Positions 12,590 through 23,822 are shown, numbered from the stretch's first letter. The stretch: 64,000 nt of DNA from Lomentospora prolificans (GCA_029532625.1 JARFXM010000004.1:434001-498000), one strand, 5' to 3'. Made by a program: numbers and translations. Notes: generated by a model not told the origin, from the letters alone.

Positions 12590-13639
12590 TCATTCCAACC
12601 CTGTCAACGCTCTCTTCTCGTCGACTTCCTCTAACAGCTTCTCATGTCCTTCCTTGGCCTTCTTCGCGAACTTGGTCAAGTTGTCGCCGTATTTCTTTTC
12701 GAATTGCCCATCAAACACCTCTATGCTAAACCAACTCCGAAACCCCGTGGCAAGCACCGCCTCCACAAACTGTGCAATTGGGAGGTAGCCGCCGTCATAC
12801 GGCAGTGGGCGGTAGTCATGGCTCCACCTTCCACGGGGCCGAAGTCCAGAATCATCAGGCTCATCTTTTAGCGGCGGCGACGCCTTGTACGCGTCACTTA
12901 TCTGCAAGAAATATATCTTGTCCGCCGGCACGGTCCTCGACAGTTCTTGCAAGCTAATCTTGTAACTCATATCGAGCTCTTCCTGAGAAATATTGGCAGT
13001 TTCGATCCTTCCACTCTCCGTCCTCGGGTCTCCCCACTCTCCTCCTGCCGTCTGGAAGGTATCGAGGCATAGTCCGATATTGGGCCGATCAGCTTGCTGC
13101 ACGATCGTCCACACATCCTTCCAAGTGGGCGCGTGCGTTGCCCAACACCAATTCTCGTATGCGAGCTTGAAGCCTTTCTCCAGGAGCATATCCGCCAACT
13201 CCCCTAGGTCCGCGGCCAGCTGTGCGCTGTCGGATGTGATGCCTTCGGAATCAGATGATCCGACCTGGAGCATGTCCGTCCCTACCGCCTCCATGATCCG
13301 GATCCAGCCACGAGCACGGACGAAAGCCTCTTCTCTTTCTTTGCTGCCCGCGGGCCAACCTTCGAAATTTGAAAATGGCTGCAGCACCATAATTTTCAGG
13401 TTGTGGGCCCGAACGAGCTGGCCAAGCTGTTGGCCCGCTTCGCAAAGTGCATCGTAGTCATCTTCAGCGACATCTTTGGTTGAGTGGGCGCTGGCGAACG
13501 CGACAAGGTCTGGAAATGCGAGTTCAATACCATTGAATCCCTGTTGAGACAGTGCCTCTATCTTTTGATGAAAAGTGTGCTTTGGGAGGCCGATGGAGCA
13601 CGAGGCCATCGATAACGGCGGGTGGAATAGAGGTGCCAT
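12590..13639 (-). CDS. 3-dehydroshikimate dehydratase (quinate/protocatechuate pathway)
   Basis: Converts 3-dehydroshikimate to protocatechuate in quinate/shikimate breakdown (the family of Neurospora qa-4 and Aspergillus qutC). Single exon, 349 residues, TIM-barrel of the AP-endonuclease-2/xylose-isomerase-like superfamily. Visible landmarks are M-A-S-C-S-I-G-L-P at the start, G-F-N-G-I-E-L-A-F-P-D, Y-E-N-W-C-W (metal-ligand Glu strand), G-L-C-L-D-T-F-Q, and near the C-terminus F-S-I-E-V-F-D-G with a conserved metal-binding Glu. The length matches fungal members. Other quinate genes (permease, dehydrogenase, dehydroquinase, regulators) are not in the window, so it is a stand-alone copy. It may feed protocatechuate to catabolism or to a secondary pathway. 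It is divergent from a 6-phosphogluconate dehydrogenase-like gene over 374 bases. Confidence 0.88.
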   Translation of the reverse strand: MAPLFHPPLSMASCSIGLPKHTFHQKIEALSQQGFNGIELAFPDLVAFASAHSTKDVAEDDYDALCEAGQQLGQLVRAHNLKIMVLQPFSNFEGWPAGSKEREEAFVRARGWIRIMEAVGTDMLQVGSSDSEGITSDSAQLAADLGELADMLLEKGFKLAYENWCWATHAPTWKDVWTIVQQADRPNIGLCLDTFQTAGGEWGDPRTESGRIETANISQEELDMSYKISLQELSRTVPADKIYFLQISDAYKASPPLKDEPDDSGLRPRGRWSHDYRPLPYDGGYLPIAQFVEAVLATGFRSWFSIEVFDGQFEKKYGDNLTKFAKKAKEGHEKLLEEVDEKRALTGLE

Positions 13640-14013
13640 ATTACTGTCTAGAAAGCTTCTGAATGTGGTAAAACGACAATGCGGTGCAGCAAAAATAGAA
13701 CTTAAGTTTGATTTCTAAGGGACTGGGAGACGTTTTCTGCGGCTGATAAAGCTAAATTCTCCAGTCTTGCGGCGACAACCGAGCTTGACGCTCTGATGAT
13801 GTGAGTTGGTGATTCTCGATGATGTAACGCGTAGTAATGTAGCTGTCACTGGCTCCACCACAGCATCAGTTATTGTTAACGGGAATGGGAATACAAGAGA
13901 GGTAACCGCATCCTAATAATAGTATTTATTATTTCTCCGGTATCTTCTGGGCTCATCCAATGTCTTGGCACTGTTGATCTCACACAAGTACGAATTTACC
14001 ATTATTTTTCACA
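13640..14013. promoter_or_regulatory. Shared bidirectional promoter region
   Basis: 374 bases between the divergent dehydroshikimate dehydratase and 6PGDH-like start codons. The region is AT-rich near 13913-13935 (TAATAATAG..TATTATT). Regulatory proteins cannot be named from sequence. Confidence 0.5.
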
Positions 14014-15580
14014 ATGGATATCAAGCAGGTATGTTTCGACTCGAAGGAATTGGTAATTTGTGGCCTCTTAACGATGCTGAACTTTGCGCCGTTAGATTGG
14101 AATGATTGGTGCAGGCAGTATGGGGAGCATGATGTCCCTCATGTTCGCCGAGTATGACATCGACGTCCATTTCTTTGAGCCCTCCGACGACACCGCCGAC
14201 CGGCTCCTCAAGTATGCCAAAGATAATAAGCTTGACGGAAAAATCACGAGACACAAAACACACAAGGACCTATGTGGCGCTCTAAGTGCACCCAAAGTCT
14301 TCATTTTCAGCATTCCACATGGCGCGCCCGCCGACAAATCCATCGAGGATCTTAGACCGTTCCTAGAGAAGGGCGATCTGATTATGGACGGTTCCAACGA
14401 GAAATGGACAGAAACCGAAAGACGACAGAAGGAGCTTGAGCCCCATGGTATTCACTACATTGGTATGGGTGTTTCCGGCGGGTACCAGTCAGCTCGAAAG
14501 GCCCCGTCGCTATCTCCTGGAGGCAGCAAAGAAGCGCTGGACCTTGTGTTCCCGTTCTTGCAAAAGATCGCAGCCAAAGACAAGGATGGGAACCCGTGCG
14601 TGGCAAAGCTCGGGCCTGGGGGAAGTGGGCACTATGTCAAGATGATCCACAACGGCATCGAGCAAGGCATGATGACGCCGCTGTGCGAGGCGTGGGCCAT
14701 CATGAACCACGGGCTGTCCATGAACTACGAGGAAATAGCCGATGTCTTCGATAGTTGGAACACGGAAGGTCCGCTTCGGGACACTTTCCTAGTCGAGATT
14801 GGCCGAGACGTCTGCAGGGCAACAGACCCGAAGACAGGGAGTCACGTCTTGTCTAATGTCAGAGACAAGGTTGTCCAGGATGCGGATGATAGCGAAGGTA
14901 CCGGCATATGGGCCTGTGAGGAAATTGTCCGCCTGCACGTCCCGGGCCCTACGATCCTCACCTCGCATCTGCTACGTCTGGCGTCCGCAGATGCTGCGAA
15001 GCGAGAGGTCGTTCGACGTGCTTTTGCTTCGAAAATCGGCAGTCCCTCCAAGCTTGACGTGGACAAGGGTCAATTTTTGGAGAAGCTTCGGGATGCAGTC
15101 TACGCTTCCTTCCTGGAATCCTTTATCCAGGGCCTTCACACGCTCGCCAAGGCTGATGAAGAAACTGGCTGGAACTTGAACTTCCGAGACATCCTCCAAG
15201 TTTGGCGAGCCGGGTGCATCATTCGCTCCAACGCCTTGGTCGACGTCCTAGACGAAGTTTACGCATCCAGGGACTGTGGCAAGAAAAATCTTCTGGGCCA
15301 CCCTAAGATTGGAGCAGAGTTTCAAAGGACTTACCCCGGATTCAAACAGGTCGTGGCAAAGTCAATTGAGGCGGACCTTTACGTCCCATCCTTGAGCGCG
15401 TCGCTAGAGTATCTCAAATATTCCAGTGGCACTGACTTACCGCCGTCATTTGAAGAGGCCGAGCTGGATTATTTTGGTCAGCATATGTTTGACCTCAAGA
15501 CTGAAGATGCCGGAAAGCCGGTGACTGGATCGCATCATTTCGAGTGGCACCCCGCGCTAGGGGTTAAACAGCACGGTTAG
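14014..15580 (+). CDS. 6-phosphogluconate dehydrogenase, decarboxylating type paralogue
   Basis: NAD(P)-dependent beta-hydroxyacid dehydrogenase of the 6PGDH family, which oxidatively decarboxylates 6-phosphogluconate to ribulose 5-phosphate. A five-codon first exon (14014-14028) is spliced over a 67-base intron to exon 14096-15580, giving 500 residues. The Rossmann motif I-G-M-I-G-A-G-S-M-G falls right after the splice, which supports the tiny first exon. Also seen are L-I-M-D-G-S-N-E, the substrate loop G-V-S-G-G-Y-Q-S-A-R, and the catalytic K-M-I-H-N-G-I-E-Q-G with Lys and Asn-Gly. The canonical enzyme reads closer to D-G-G-N-S and V-S-G-G-E-E-G-A-R-Y, so this is a divergent paralogue rather than the housekeeping copy. 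It could act on a related sugar acid. It is divergent from a dehydroshikimate dehydratase gene. Confidence 0.87.
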
Positions 15581-16774
15581 ACTTCTAAAAACAAATAATC
15601 AATATACTCCATGTGTCCGTTACTGCCCGTACCGCTCACATTGTACCAAGTCTTTTCCACCAGTGCCGAGATTGCAAGCCGATAGCTCTCTATATATATG
15701 AGCGATGCTCAAGTGGCTTAATTTTCTCCCTACGACTATAATTCCGAATGCCTGCACAATTGCGGCTTGTTTAGAAAAATTAGAATTAGACCCCTCCACA
15801 TTCATACGGTAAGCTGAACTTGGCGACTATGGACTGAAATCTCTCACCGAGCTCCTAACCGGGAAGGGTCGGACTGGTTGTATTTGTAGAGTGTATGCTA
15901 GATCCATGGCAGCGATGGTACTTTGGGCTCCAGACGTGGTCTTCTGGTAACACGACGTGGAATTCAACCTCTTGAATTTGGCCTGGCTCGGAGCAGCATT
16001 GCGGACGCTGAGAAAAGTCAAGCGCGAGGTTTCACCTAGGCAGGAGGCTCAAAAGTTTTCTCCACGGCCCACGTACCTGCGTTTGCTTCTGGACTTGGCA
16101 AAGTCTGAACGTGTGCGGCGACCGTTGGGATGGGCGAGACACGGAGATCGGGAAACCCGTGTCGATTAGAGTCGCCGATCGCGTTTGTTATATAGTTTTA
16201 CGTCTTGATTCTCTGTTACGAATATGAGAACAGCCAACCACGTAGTTACGACGGGAAGGAGAAATGGGACAGTCAATTATTTTTTACAAATTCTCATTAG
16301 CTGTTGTAGCTATTTCAAGATCTATGTCTTGTTGTGCAGGTGATGGTGACTAGGTGTGGGTGTGTGTGGTGCTTTTATACCAATCGTTTGACGGGAAAGT
16401 GATAACTGTGTAAAGAAACAAGACCAAATATTCTATCGCCAGTCCAAGTACAAAAGAAATTTGAAGTCGTAAAGCCCTGAGAAGTATTTCCGGTATCCCG
16501 TGCCCTAACTCTATAAACGTTTTGACATTGACGTTTGCAAACTTGGACGAGGTGTACAAGACGTTAGGGCGTCAAACATCGCTCAAATAAAACCAAGCCA
16601 GTGCAGGTATAAACAGTCGCATTCTAGTTGAATCGCGAAGATATGATAGACGATATCATGATGATGGCAAGGGACGCCAAAGGACCTCCCTTGGCTGATT
16701 TAACTGCTGTGGTGGATGAAATGTTATCATAGCTGCCCAGGGCATGAGGAATGATTCGAGGGCAAGAGTAAAAC
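15581..16774. other. Intergenic region
   Basis: No open frame longer than about 70 codons with any recognisable motif, and no tRNA-like element seen. Probably 3' UTR of the 6PGDH-like gene and 3' UTR of the small minus-strand gene. Confidence 0.5.
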
Positions 16775-17089
16775 TTACAGCAAACCAATGGTGACATCAC
16801 CCTTGACGCGAGCGTACAGGTTGATCTCAGCCTCTAAGTCGAGCTCAATCTTGATCTTTAAGGAGCTATCCTCGGCGTCGGACTTCTCGCGATCCTGGAT
16901 ACGGGTCTTGCGGACGCGTTCGCGGCCGGGCTTTCCCTCGGCCGGGTCACGGTAGTGCATGGGAGGGTCATTCTCCCGTCTCCTGTTCTTCTGGAGAGCC
17001 TGAGGTTGCCTCTCTTGAGAGGTGTTGTCCTCATCGGAGGCCTCGTCGACCTCGTAGTTCTGTTGTTGCTGCTTCTCGTCGTTGGACAT
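16775..17089 (-). CDS. Small acidic, disordered conserved fungal protein
   Basis: 104 residues with two parts. Residues 1-70 are rich in Gln, Glu, Asp, Arg and Pro and look intrinsically disordered. The last 30 residues form a compact amphipathic stretch (L-K-I-K-I-E-L-D-L-E-A-E-I-N-L) ending V-K-G-D-V-T-I-G-L-L, a C-terminal pattern I recall from small uncharacterised proteins of filamentous ascomycetes. The function is unknown. The stop codon overlaps a consensus splice donor (CT|GTAAGT), so a further intron with a very short last exon is possible. Using the acceptor near 16715 would change only the last one or two residues. Confidence 0.65.
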   Translation of the reverse strand: MSNDEKQQQQNYEVDEASDEDNTSQERQPQALQKNRRRENDPPMHYRDPAEGKPGRERVRKTRIQDREKSDAEDSSLKIKIELDLEAEINLYARVKGDVTIGLL

Positions 17090-17928
17090 TGTGACCGGTG
17101 TGATATTGGGTTGTTGTGGAGAACAAGGTTTGAGTTCGGTTGATGTATGTATGGGTTGATAAAAGAAGAAAAATGATTTGCTTTAAATCTTTGTATATAG
17201 GTCAGAAAGAAGGAAGAATGAACGGAAAGGGAAGTGGGAGGGATCGGGTACTTAAATATACGATCTCCAGATCGAGATCAAGCAAGGCTATGTATACGCC
17301 TTCGGGGTTCAAGGATACCCTCCATCATCGTTCCAGTACACGCGAAATCAACCGTTACGCACCTGATCAAGGGAAAGAGGGCCACAGCAGGAAACGGAGG
17401 CTCATGCGCCACTGACGCAATACGACGGATGGACTGAGTCGAAGCTTATTCTTAGTGTGACACTTGCATGTGGCGCCAACCAAAGAGCTGCGAGATTGGG
17501 TACAAGTTAAATTAAGCTACGACTGCGACTTCTGTCCACACGGACCAGAGGCATAATCCAGGGCTCCGCATATGCCGCCGACGCGAGATGATGGTATGTG
17601 ATAAGAGTCGTCGCACACGAAGACGTAATGTGGACGGGCAGGATACAGGAAGGTACCGGTACATGCAGGAAGTTTCGTTGCTCCAAGTAGTCACCGAGCA
17701 GTATCCCTATACGTGGGCGCGTATATTCTCCCAGTACGGGATGTATGTGGTGCGCTCACCCTCCAACAAAGGAGGCTGACCAGATGATGACGTGCACTAG
17801 CAAACCGGACAAGGGGGCAGGCTAAGGGGTCTGGCGCGGCAGTCCCTGAAGATTGCCGCAGGTATTTCTCTAACAGATATATACAGCGTAGCATCGCAAG
17901 GCAGGGATAATATGAAAAAGGAAATCTA

Positions 17929-17962
17929 CCGTAAGGGCTCCGTAAGGGCTCCGTAAGGCTCC
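17929..17962. repeat. Tandem repeat of an 11-bp unit, three copies
   Basis: The unit CCGTAAGGGCT occurs twice exactly and a third time with one G missing. It lies in intergenic sequence with no attached function. Confidence 0.85.
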
Positions 17963-18587
17963 ACACACGGGGGTGGGGACAGTGAGTTTAGAGAGACGGC
18001 TAAGGAATTAATGCATCATTACCTAGATGTGACGCAAGAGGATCGCATGGGCATGTGTCGGGTATAGCGTCTGTCTCCTGTTGGGGCTCTTGGGACCAGC
18101 CGGGTACCATAATGGAGCTTCATGGGCTTGACTGGATAGTAGGCGGGGACGCAAGGTCTCAAAGGCTTCTTAGGATCCATGCTGTAAGATTAGACGATGG
18201 CAGCCTAGATTGTTGATGGAAGGCGCTGCTAATAGAGGAATGGCGGTATTTTGGTACGAGTGGAGAGCTCCTAGCGGGTTGCAACTGTTATTTTGCTGGT
18301 TAAGGCCTAGCCAGGCGCGGGTTGGCACGACACAACCTGGGGAATGCTACGAATCGGGACCAGCCGCTCGAAACGTCTACGGTGGGCATCAGACGCGACC
18401 AAGGGCGTCGCAAACTTGGCAGATGCATATCCTAAGAAAATATGCTGAATGAAACAGATTGCGAGAATAGTGGGCGCGGGAGGATAAATTGTAAGCTCAT
18501 GAAGACGATTGATTTCATCCATGCCATGCAGCCAGATCGCTCAGAGGAAACGGCTGCTCTTCTCGCGCCGCTGTGGTGCCTAGCACA

Positions 18588-18603
18588 TGACGTCATGACG
18601 TCA
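18588..18603. promoter_or_regulatory. Two abutting CRE/ATF palindromes
   Basis: TGACGTCA is present twice in direct succession with no spacer. This 8-mer is the consensus for ATF/CREB-type bZIP factors (the Atf1/AtfA class in fungi). The nearest start codon on the plus strand is about 1.5 kb away at 20130, so its target is unclear. Confidence 0.5.
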
Positions 18604-20129
18604 GCACCTTTTTCCAGGTTTTTTTCCCCACTCGTTCTTGCGTTTCACTAAAGAAAAAAAAAATCACTATACTTTGCTTAGCCATACAAACGTGAACATT
18701 GAAAGGGAATCCCGAAGCAGACCAAGGTCTCGGTAAAGTTGATTGCGGAATTTTTCCACCGCCGCTGTGCGTGAAAAATCACTCGTTACGAGGCTTTAGG
18801 CAGCTGTACTATTAGGGTCGGTCGCCTCATAATAGAGTTAGATTCCCATCGATTCTTGTCGATTCTCTATAACGTCGCGGTGACGATGGATGTGCTATAT
18901 TATTAGTAATTGTTACGGGAATCACCTCTTATGAATCTTAATACTCTTCCACCACAGTGGCCAAGCACAGGGCCGCCTATTGCAATGTCAAAGTCGGTGT
19001 ACATTTCCGAGTGTACCAGACACAGAGAATTGTTTGACGGTGGTTGGTTCTGTGGCAAGGCATATGATGAAAATGTCTGTCCCTAAATATAGGGCAGCGT
19101 TAATTCTACGCGATTCCAAACCAGGAAGAACTCTGCCTTGGCCGTGCATCGACAGGCCTTCTCCCCATTCTTTTTATCTTTCTCAAGTAGAATCACCAGC
19201 TTCCATCTCCAAGTCGGTTACAAATCCCAATGTGACACAGTATGCAGAGGCTTGGCCAATAAAAAGGGCAATCTCCTGCTAACCATTGCGTCAACTTTCA
19301 ACCTAGTCGTACCCTCCATCATGCAACCTCGAAGCTGCCACCACACCCGCGCGCTCTACAGTGAGACGGCCATGGTGTAATAACGGACTCTTGTACCGGA
19401 GGATACCCTCTCCAGTGAGTTCCAGTGGCTTTGCATTGTAAGCATTCGCTTTTCATTGGCTCTAAGAGGCCGTTACATCCGGTAATAACACTTCAAACGA
19501 GGCTCGAAATCCAAGAGGCCTAATGCTGCTGACCTCGCTGGCACTACCGTTATGCTGCAGTAATCATGACTCGACGCTCCGTTAACGGTTACGTGTTATG
19601 CAACCAACCAGGCAACCCCAAAGCAGACTTGCATACACTTCATCACGCTACTTCCATCACGCTAGGCTATCTGTTACAAGCCAGAACGTTCAACACCTTT
19701 CTGTATACAGGCCTTCTCCACTCCCCCACTCCACAGTTGAAGAAAAGGCGACCCCGGAATGGGGTGACAGGCCATACCTGTGAATCAGTGTGGCTGCTAT
19801 TAACTTGATTTTCAGATAAAAGTCTCATGGAAGGGTGGATCGTGTGCGCACGTCACCCTTCCCCTGAGCGAATCCAGCTGATGACCCTTTATATGCACGC
19901 CTTGTTCTGAAGCATACGTCACATTTTTTCCTTATCAATCCTTCGGGACATCTCAAACCTCGGACTTTTCACCTTCCCAGACCCATCCATCTTCCCTATC
20001 CGTTCATACAAACACCGAAGATCAGGCCCGGTAATCTATTTTCCCACACAAGAACGACCAAAGTACCTTTTTTACCTTTTTACCCCTTCATAAGCACAAG
20101 AAGCAGGAAAAGCAGAAACCCCTGCCAAG

Positions 20130-20896
20130 ATGGTTCTAGGCATACTTACCGCCATCGCCGCGTGTCCGGCGATTGTCGGCACCAATGAGGCCATTCAAAT
20201 GACCCAGCGCAACCAGATGAAGCAAATGCACCGCGAGCGCAAGACGAATCTGGCCGTATCTTGCACCCACCAGTCTCCGCAAGGCCATGAGATTGATCAA
20301 AAGCTGGTGGTCCTGAGAGATCATAAGGTACGCCCTCCCCCACTATTTCCGGACCTTGGATTCTTAAGCTTCTTCTTTCCATCACCTTCGTTTCATGCCT
20401 GCTGCACTGGTGTCGTGGTACTAACACTATTCTAACAACACAGCTATGGATCGCTACCCGACGCCAAACTGCGGACGACTCCACCCCTGAAGGACACCCC
20501 TTCGCCGGATACTACTTCAAACACCCCCAGTTCAACTGGGGTCGCAAGGGAGATGGCTACGTCTCTACAATCATGGATAACCCTCCCATGCTCAACTGGA
20601 TCTACGTCGACAAGGATACCTACGAGGTCAAGTACGGCACCAAGTCCGAGTCTGAGGGCCACAAGCTCGGGCCCTTCAGTTGTACGCCCGTAGATCACCG
20701 CGTAACGTTTGACGAGTGGGAGGGCTTCTGCGCCGTCGAGGAGTCCCCGGGGTGCTGGGCACTCTACTTTGATGTCGACGACGACGGCCTCGAGGAGAAG
20801 GTGCCCATGGATAAGGACGTGCTGGAGGTTGAGCTGATCAGGAGGGAGATGAGGATACCTCCTGTGAATAAGAAGGACGTTGGTCCTCCCGAGTGA
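20130..20896 (+). CDS. Conserved filamentous-fungal protein of unknown function
   Basis: Two exons, 20130-20327 and 20444-20896, joined over a 116-base intron (GTACGC donor, ACACAG acceptor), give 216 residues. The N-terminus starts with a short apolar stretch (V-L-G-I-L-T-A-I-A-A-C-P-A-I-V-G-T) followed by a Gln/Arg-rich basic helix. The rest is a compact acidic domain rich in aromatic residues (W-I-Y-V-D, F-D-E-W-E-G-F-C-A-V-E, C-W-A-L-Y-F-D-V-D-D-D). I recognise this N-terminus and layout as a widespread uncharacterised protein of Pezizomycotina, but I know of no assigned role. No signal peptide cleavage site or transmembrane helix is convincing beyond the first 17 residues. Confidence 0.8.
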
Positions 20897-21403
20897 GAGA
20901 GACGTTGTAGATTGGGACAACCAGTTATGCGGAATGAAATACCCCGGCATCGCAGCATTCTCCAGGCGTTATGGTTTGTAGGTAATAGCGACAGTGCATA
21001 CAAGATTATTAAAGAATTCTCTCTTATCATACAGTACTGAGAACCAACATGTTCTGCATAATATCGTCCTGTCATACTTCGAATGAAATCCATACGCGGG
21101 CACCAACCGAACCCGCCCCCGCTCGGCATCTTGGCCTTCCCCGTGAACCCGACCCAGCTCTGCGCTGGTATTGAGTCCAATCAGCTCAGGATGTCTGCAC
21201 TTCCCCCGCACTCCCCATCTATAACTTCAAATATGCGCGCAATATAAAGTCTTGGACCTATTCTTTCCGCTCCCTTTCAAAACGTTATTACTGTCTCAGA
21301 CCAGCCACAACACGAATTTGCGACCGTGGTATTAACCAGGCTCATCATCGCTGTATCATCCAGCCCATAGAATCCTCTTTCAAAATTTTCTCAGGACCGC
21401 GCA
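20897..21403. other. Intergenic region with SDR promoter
   Basis: Holds the 3' end of the preceding gene and the promoter of the following SDR gene. A TATAAA at 21243-21248 lies about 155 bases before the ATG. A CT-rich leader follows near 21260-21290. Confidence 0.5.
21243..21248 (+). promoter_or_regulatory. Probable TATA box of the SDR gene
   Basis: TATAAA about 155 bases upstream of the ATG at 21404, followed by a pyrimidine-rich stretch, a usual arrangement in fungal promoters. Confidence 0.4.
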
Positions 21404-22222
21404 ATGGCAAACCACGGGGTTCCCTTCAAAATCGTCGCCGTCATTGGGGTGGGAGGAATGGGCGTAGCCATTGCCCGCCGCATCGGAAGCGGGCGAAAGC
21501 TATTTCTCGCAGACTATTCAACCGAGAACCTCCAAAAAGCGACCGAGAACCTCCGCGGCGATGGCTTCAACGTCGAAACTCACCAAATCGACGTCGCCGA
21601 CGCCAAGTCAGTGACGACGTTTGCGGAGACGGTCGCCAGCCAGGGTACGATCGAGGCCGTGGTTCACACAGCCGGAGTGTCACCTGTCCAAGCTGAACTC
21701 CGCCGAGTCCTCGACGTCGACCTTGTAGGCACGGCTCAAGTCCTAGACGCCTTTTACCAGGTCGCCTGTCCGGGCATGTCCGTGGTATGCATCGCCAGCA
21801 TGGCCGGCCACGCCATCCAGTTACCTGCAGAGCTGGAGCGGCATCTGGCTACGGCGCCCACGGACAAGCTGCTGGAGCATGGCGAGATTGATAAACATGG
21901 CGCTCTCACCTATTCCCTTGCGAAACGCGGAAATATTCTGCGCGTACAAGCCTCGGCACCAGCCTGGGGGCTGAAGGGCGCCCGGATTAATACAGTCAGC
22001 CCCGGCGTGATTTCGACGGCCATGGGGCAACAGGAGCTGCAGGGACCACACGGCGCGCTGGTTCAGCGACTTGTAGACGAGTCTGCGGTGGGCAGGATTG
22101 GCACTCCGGAAGATGTTGCTCGTGCCGTCGCATTTCTGGTGAGCCCTGAAAGCTCGTTTATTACGGGCACCGATCTACTTGTTGATGGTGGCTCAGTGTC
22201 GTCTCAAAAATGGGGTAATTAA
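21404..22222 (+). CDS. Short-chain dehydrogenase/reductase
   Basis: Single exon, 272 residues, classical SDR length. The cofactor loop reads G-V-G-G-M-G-V-A-I-A instead of T-G-x-x-x-G-I-G, a variant seen in some fungal SDRs. The N-A-G position reads H-T-A-G-V-S. The catalytic serine is in C-I-A-S-M-A-G and the catalytic Tyr-Lys pair in Y-S-L-A-K. The C-terminal G-T-P-E-D-V-A and I-T-G-T-D-L-L-V-D-G-G are standard. An acidic residue after beta-2 (L-A-D-Y-S) suggests NAD(H) preference. The substrate is unknown. The 30-residue stretch between the Ser and Tyr is slightly longer than usual, as in hydroxysteroid-type SDRs. Confidence 0.9.
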   Translation: MANHGVPFKIVAVIGVGGMGVAIARRIGSGRKLFLADYSTENLQKATENLRGDGFNVETHQIDVADAKSVTTFAETVASQGTIEAVVHTAGVSPVQAELRRVLDVDLVGTAQVLDAFYQVACPGMSVVCIASMAGHAIQLPAELERHLATAPTDKLLEHGEIDKHGALTYSLAKRGNILRVQASAPAWGLKGARINTVSPGVISTAMGQQELQGPHGALVQRLVDESAVGRIGTPEDVARAVAFLVSPESSFITGTDLLVDGGSVSSQKWGN

Positions 22223-22532
22223 CGAGTAGTGGTCGGATGTCGTCCTTTTCGGCGAACGCAATGCTAGACGCAAAGTGCCTGTTTCGTAGAATGGTGTAGC
22301 GTTAGCAAGCTGGCGCCCATGTAGCCGGTATGCAGCATTGGAGTACCCCAACGAACGGGTGGGTACATAATAGCGGACTAGCCATAGTGTTCATAATCCC
22401 TTGAACTGAGACATGGTATCTAGCTGTGATTATTTATTGTCACTACGGTGGGCTAGAAAGTTATTCAGACGCCGGTCTCGTCTCTAATTTTACATTTCGC
22501 AGGTTTTTTTTTCTTTTTTTTTTTCTGGCCTT
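22223..22532. other. Intergenic region between convergent genes
   Basis: About 310 bases between the SDR stop and the mannose-6-phosphate isomerase stop. It contains a T-rich tract at 22505-22524; no feature recognised. Confidence 0.6.
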
Positions 22533-23822
22533 TTAGACCGCTGCCATGTGCACTTGCATACCATCAATGGTCCTCCATCTTAACGGCGTCTTGGGCGCGA
22601 TGAAGAAGATGTAGCCCTCGTTTGCAGGGTAATCTCTCCCATCGGCTGTCAGAATTCCTCCACCCTTGGTGACAATCGCGACGCTAGGACCGGATTGCTC
22701 ACGGATATGCTCCTCCAAATTTCCCGCCAAGTCCGTTTTAAACATGGTGAATTCCTTGATCGGTGGTGTGTATTCGACGGTGTAGCCATTGGCCCCATAT
22801 TCGCTGTCCTTGGCGGGCAACATGATATCCTTCTTCCCAAGAGCCTTGAATGTGATGGTTTCGGCGAAAAGGTCAATGTTATCCCGATCAGCACGCGGGC
22901 AAAATCCGCTGTTCAGCACATTGTTCGATCGCGCCATGCACTCGATGATGTCGCCCGAGAGGTACGCGTGGATTCCGTCGGCAGGGATGAACAACGCCTC
23001 GCCCGCTTCAAGCACAAGGTAATTCATGCAAAGGAGAGCGACCAAAGTCCCCGGGTCTGTAGAGCCATACTGCTCCTGCAGACGCGGCAGCAGGTCTAGC
23101 ATATACCCTTGCTGGCCGAGGTGATCAAGCTCACTCCTTGATTTCTGCTTGAGGTCATCCTCGACTTCTTTAACAAGCTTCTCATCTGCCTTGAGGAGGC
23201 CGCGAACAACCTCCTTAAGTGTATCGTTTGTCCATGAGGTTGTGCCTTCCGGAATGAATTGTCTCAGGGCTGGCATGTTGAGAAGCACCGAGACGATCGA
23301 AAGGGGTTTCCAACCAGCAAAAACTTCAAACTTGGACAGGGCTACAGCGATTTCAGGCTTGTGGTTGGGGTCCGTGAACTTTTTGGGGTCTTTCTTGTGG
23401 AGCTTTTCTGATAACTCCTTGTTTGGGTGGATTTGGAGTGGGAGCGCCTTGGCGATTGACAGGACCTGGCACGCGCAAGACGTTAGCGAGGGCTGTTAAT
23501 ACGGTCCCGACGAGGTGTATACCTTTGGTAGGAATGGAAGCTGCGCATCCAAGTGTTGGACTACATTTTCCCCGAGGAGGTAATCCTGATCCTTCTTCAG
23601 TATATCCGCTAATGGCTCTCCCGTCTCGACAGAGTGGGCGGGAAAGTCGGGATAATCGCCAAACCACATCTCAGAATAAACCTCGTCATCGTCTATCTTG
23701 AAGCCGGTGTTGGGGGTTTTTGCGCATAATCGCGCCGCTAGGGAGTCTTTTCCCTTCTTCCCCCATGGGTAATTGTTGCAGGAACCGCTTAGTTGGATAA
23801 CTCGAGGTGTATCACGCGCCAT
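22533..23822 (-). CDS. Mannose-6-phosphate isomerase, type I
   Basis: Zinc enzyme interconverting fructose 6-phosphate and mannose 6-phosphate, supplying GDP-mannose for cell-wall mannan and protein glycosylation; cytosolic. Exons 23822-23523 and 23465-22533 join over a 57-base intron to 410 residues, close to other fungal type I enzymes. Motifs are N-N-Y-P-W-G at the start, S-E-M-W-F-G-D-Y-P, Q-I-H-P-N-K-E-L at the start of exon 2 (zinc ligands), H-K-P-E-I-A-V-A, and the signature region running through F-I-P-A-D-G-I-H-A-Y-L-S-G to N-V-L-N-S-G-F. Since most fungi need this activity, this may be the housekeeping copy or a paralogue; the sequence alone does not decide. Confidence 0.93.

Larger units (their letters stand above)
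17090..20129. other. 3 kb region without a recognised gene
   Basis: Only short open frames without motifs. Contents worth noting are a three-copy tandem 11-mer at 17929-17962, abutting CRE palindromes at 18588-18603, and a pyrimidine-rich stretch (about 19920-20090) just upstream of the next gene that looks like its promoter and leader. A TATATG element lies near 19890. No tRNA or transposon ends recognised. Confidence 0.5.
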
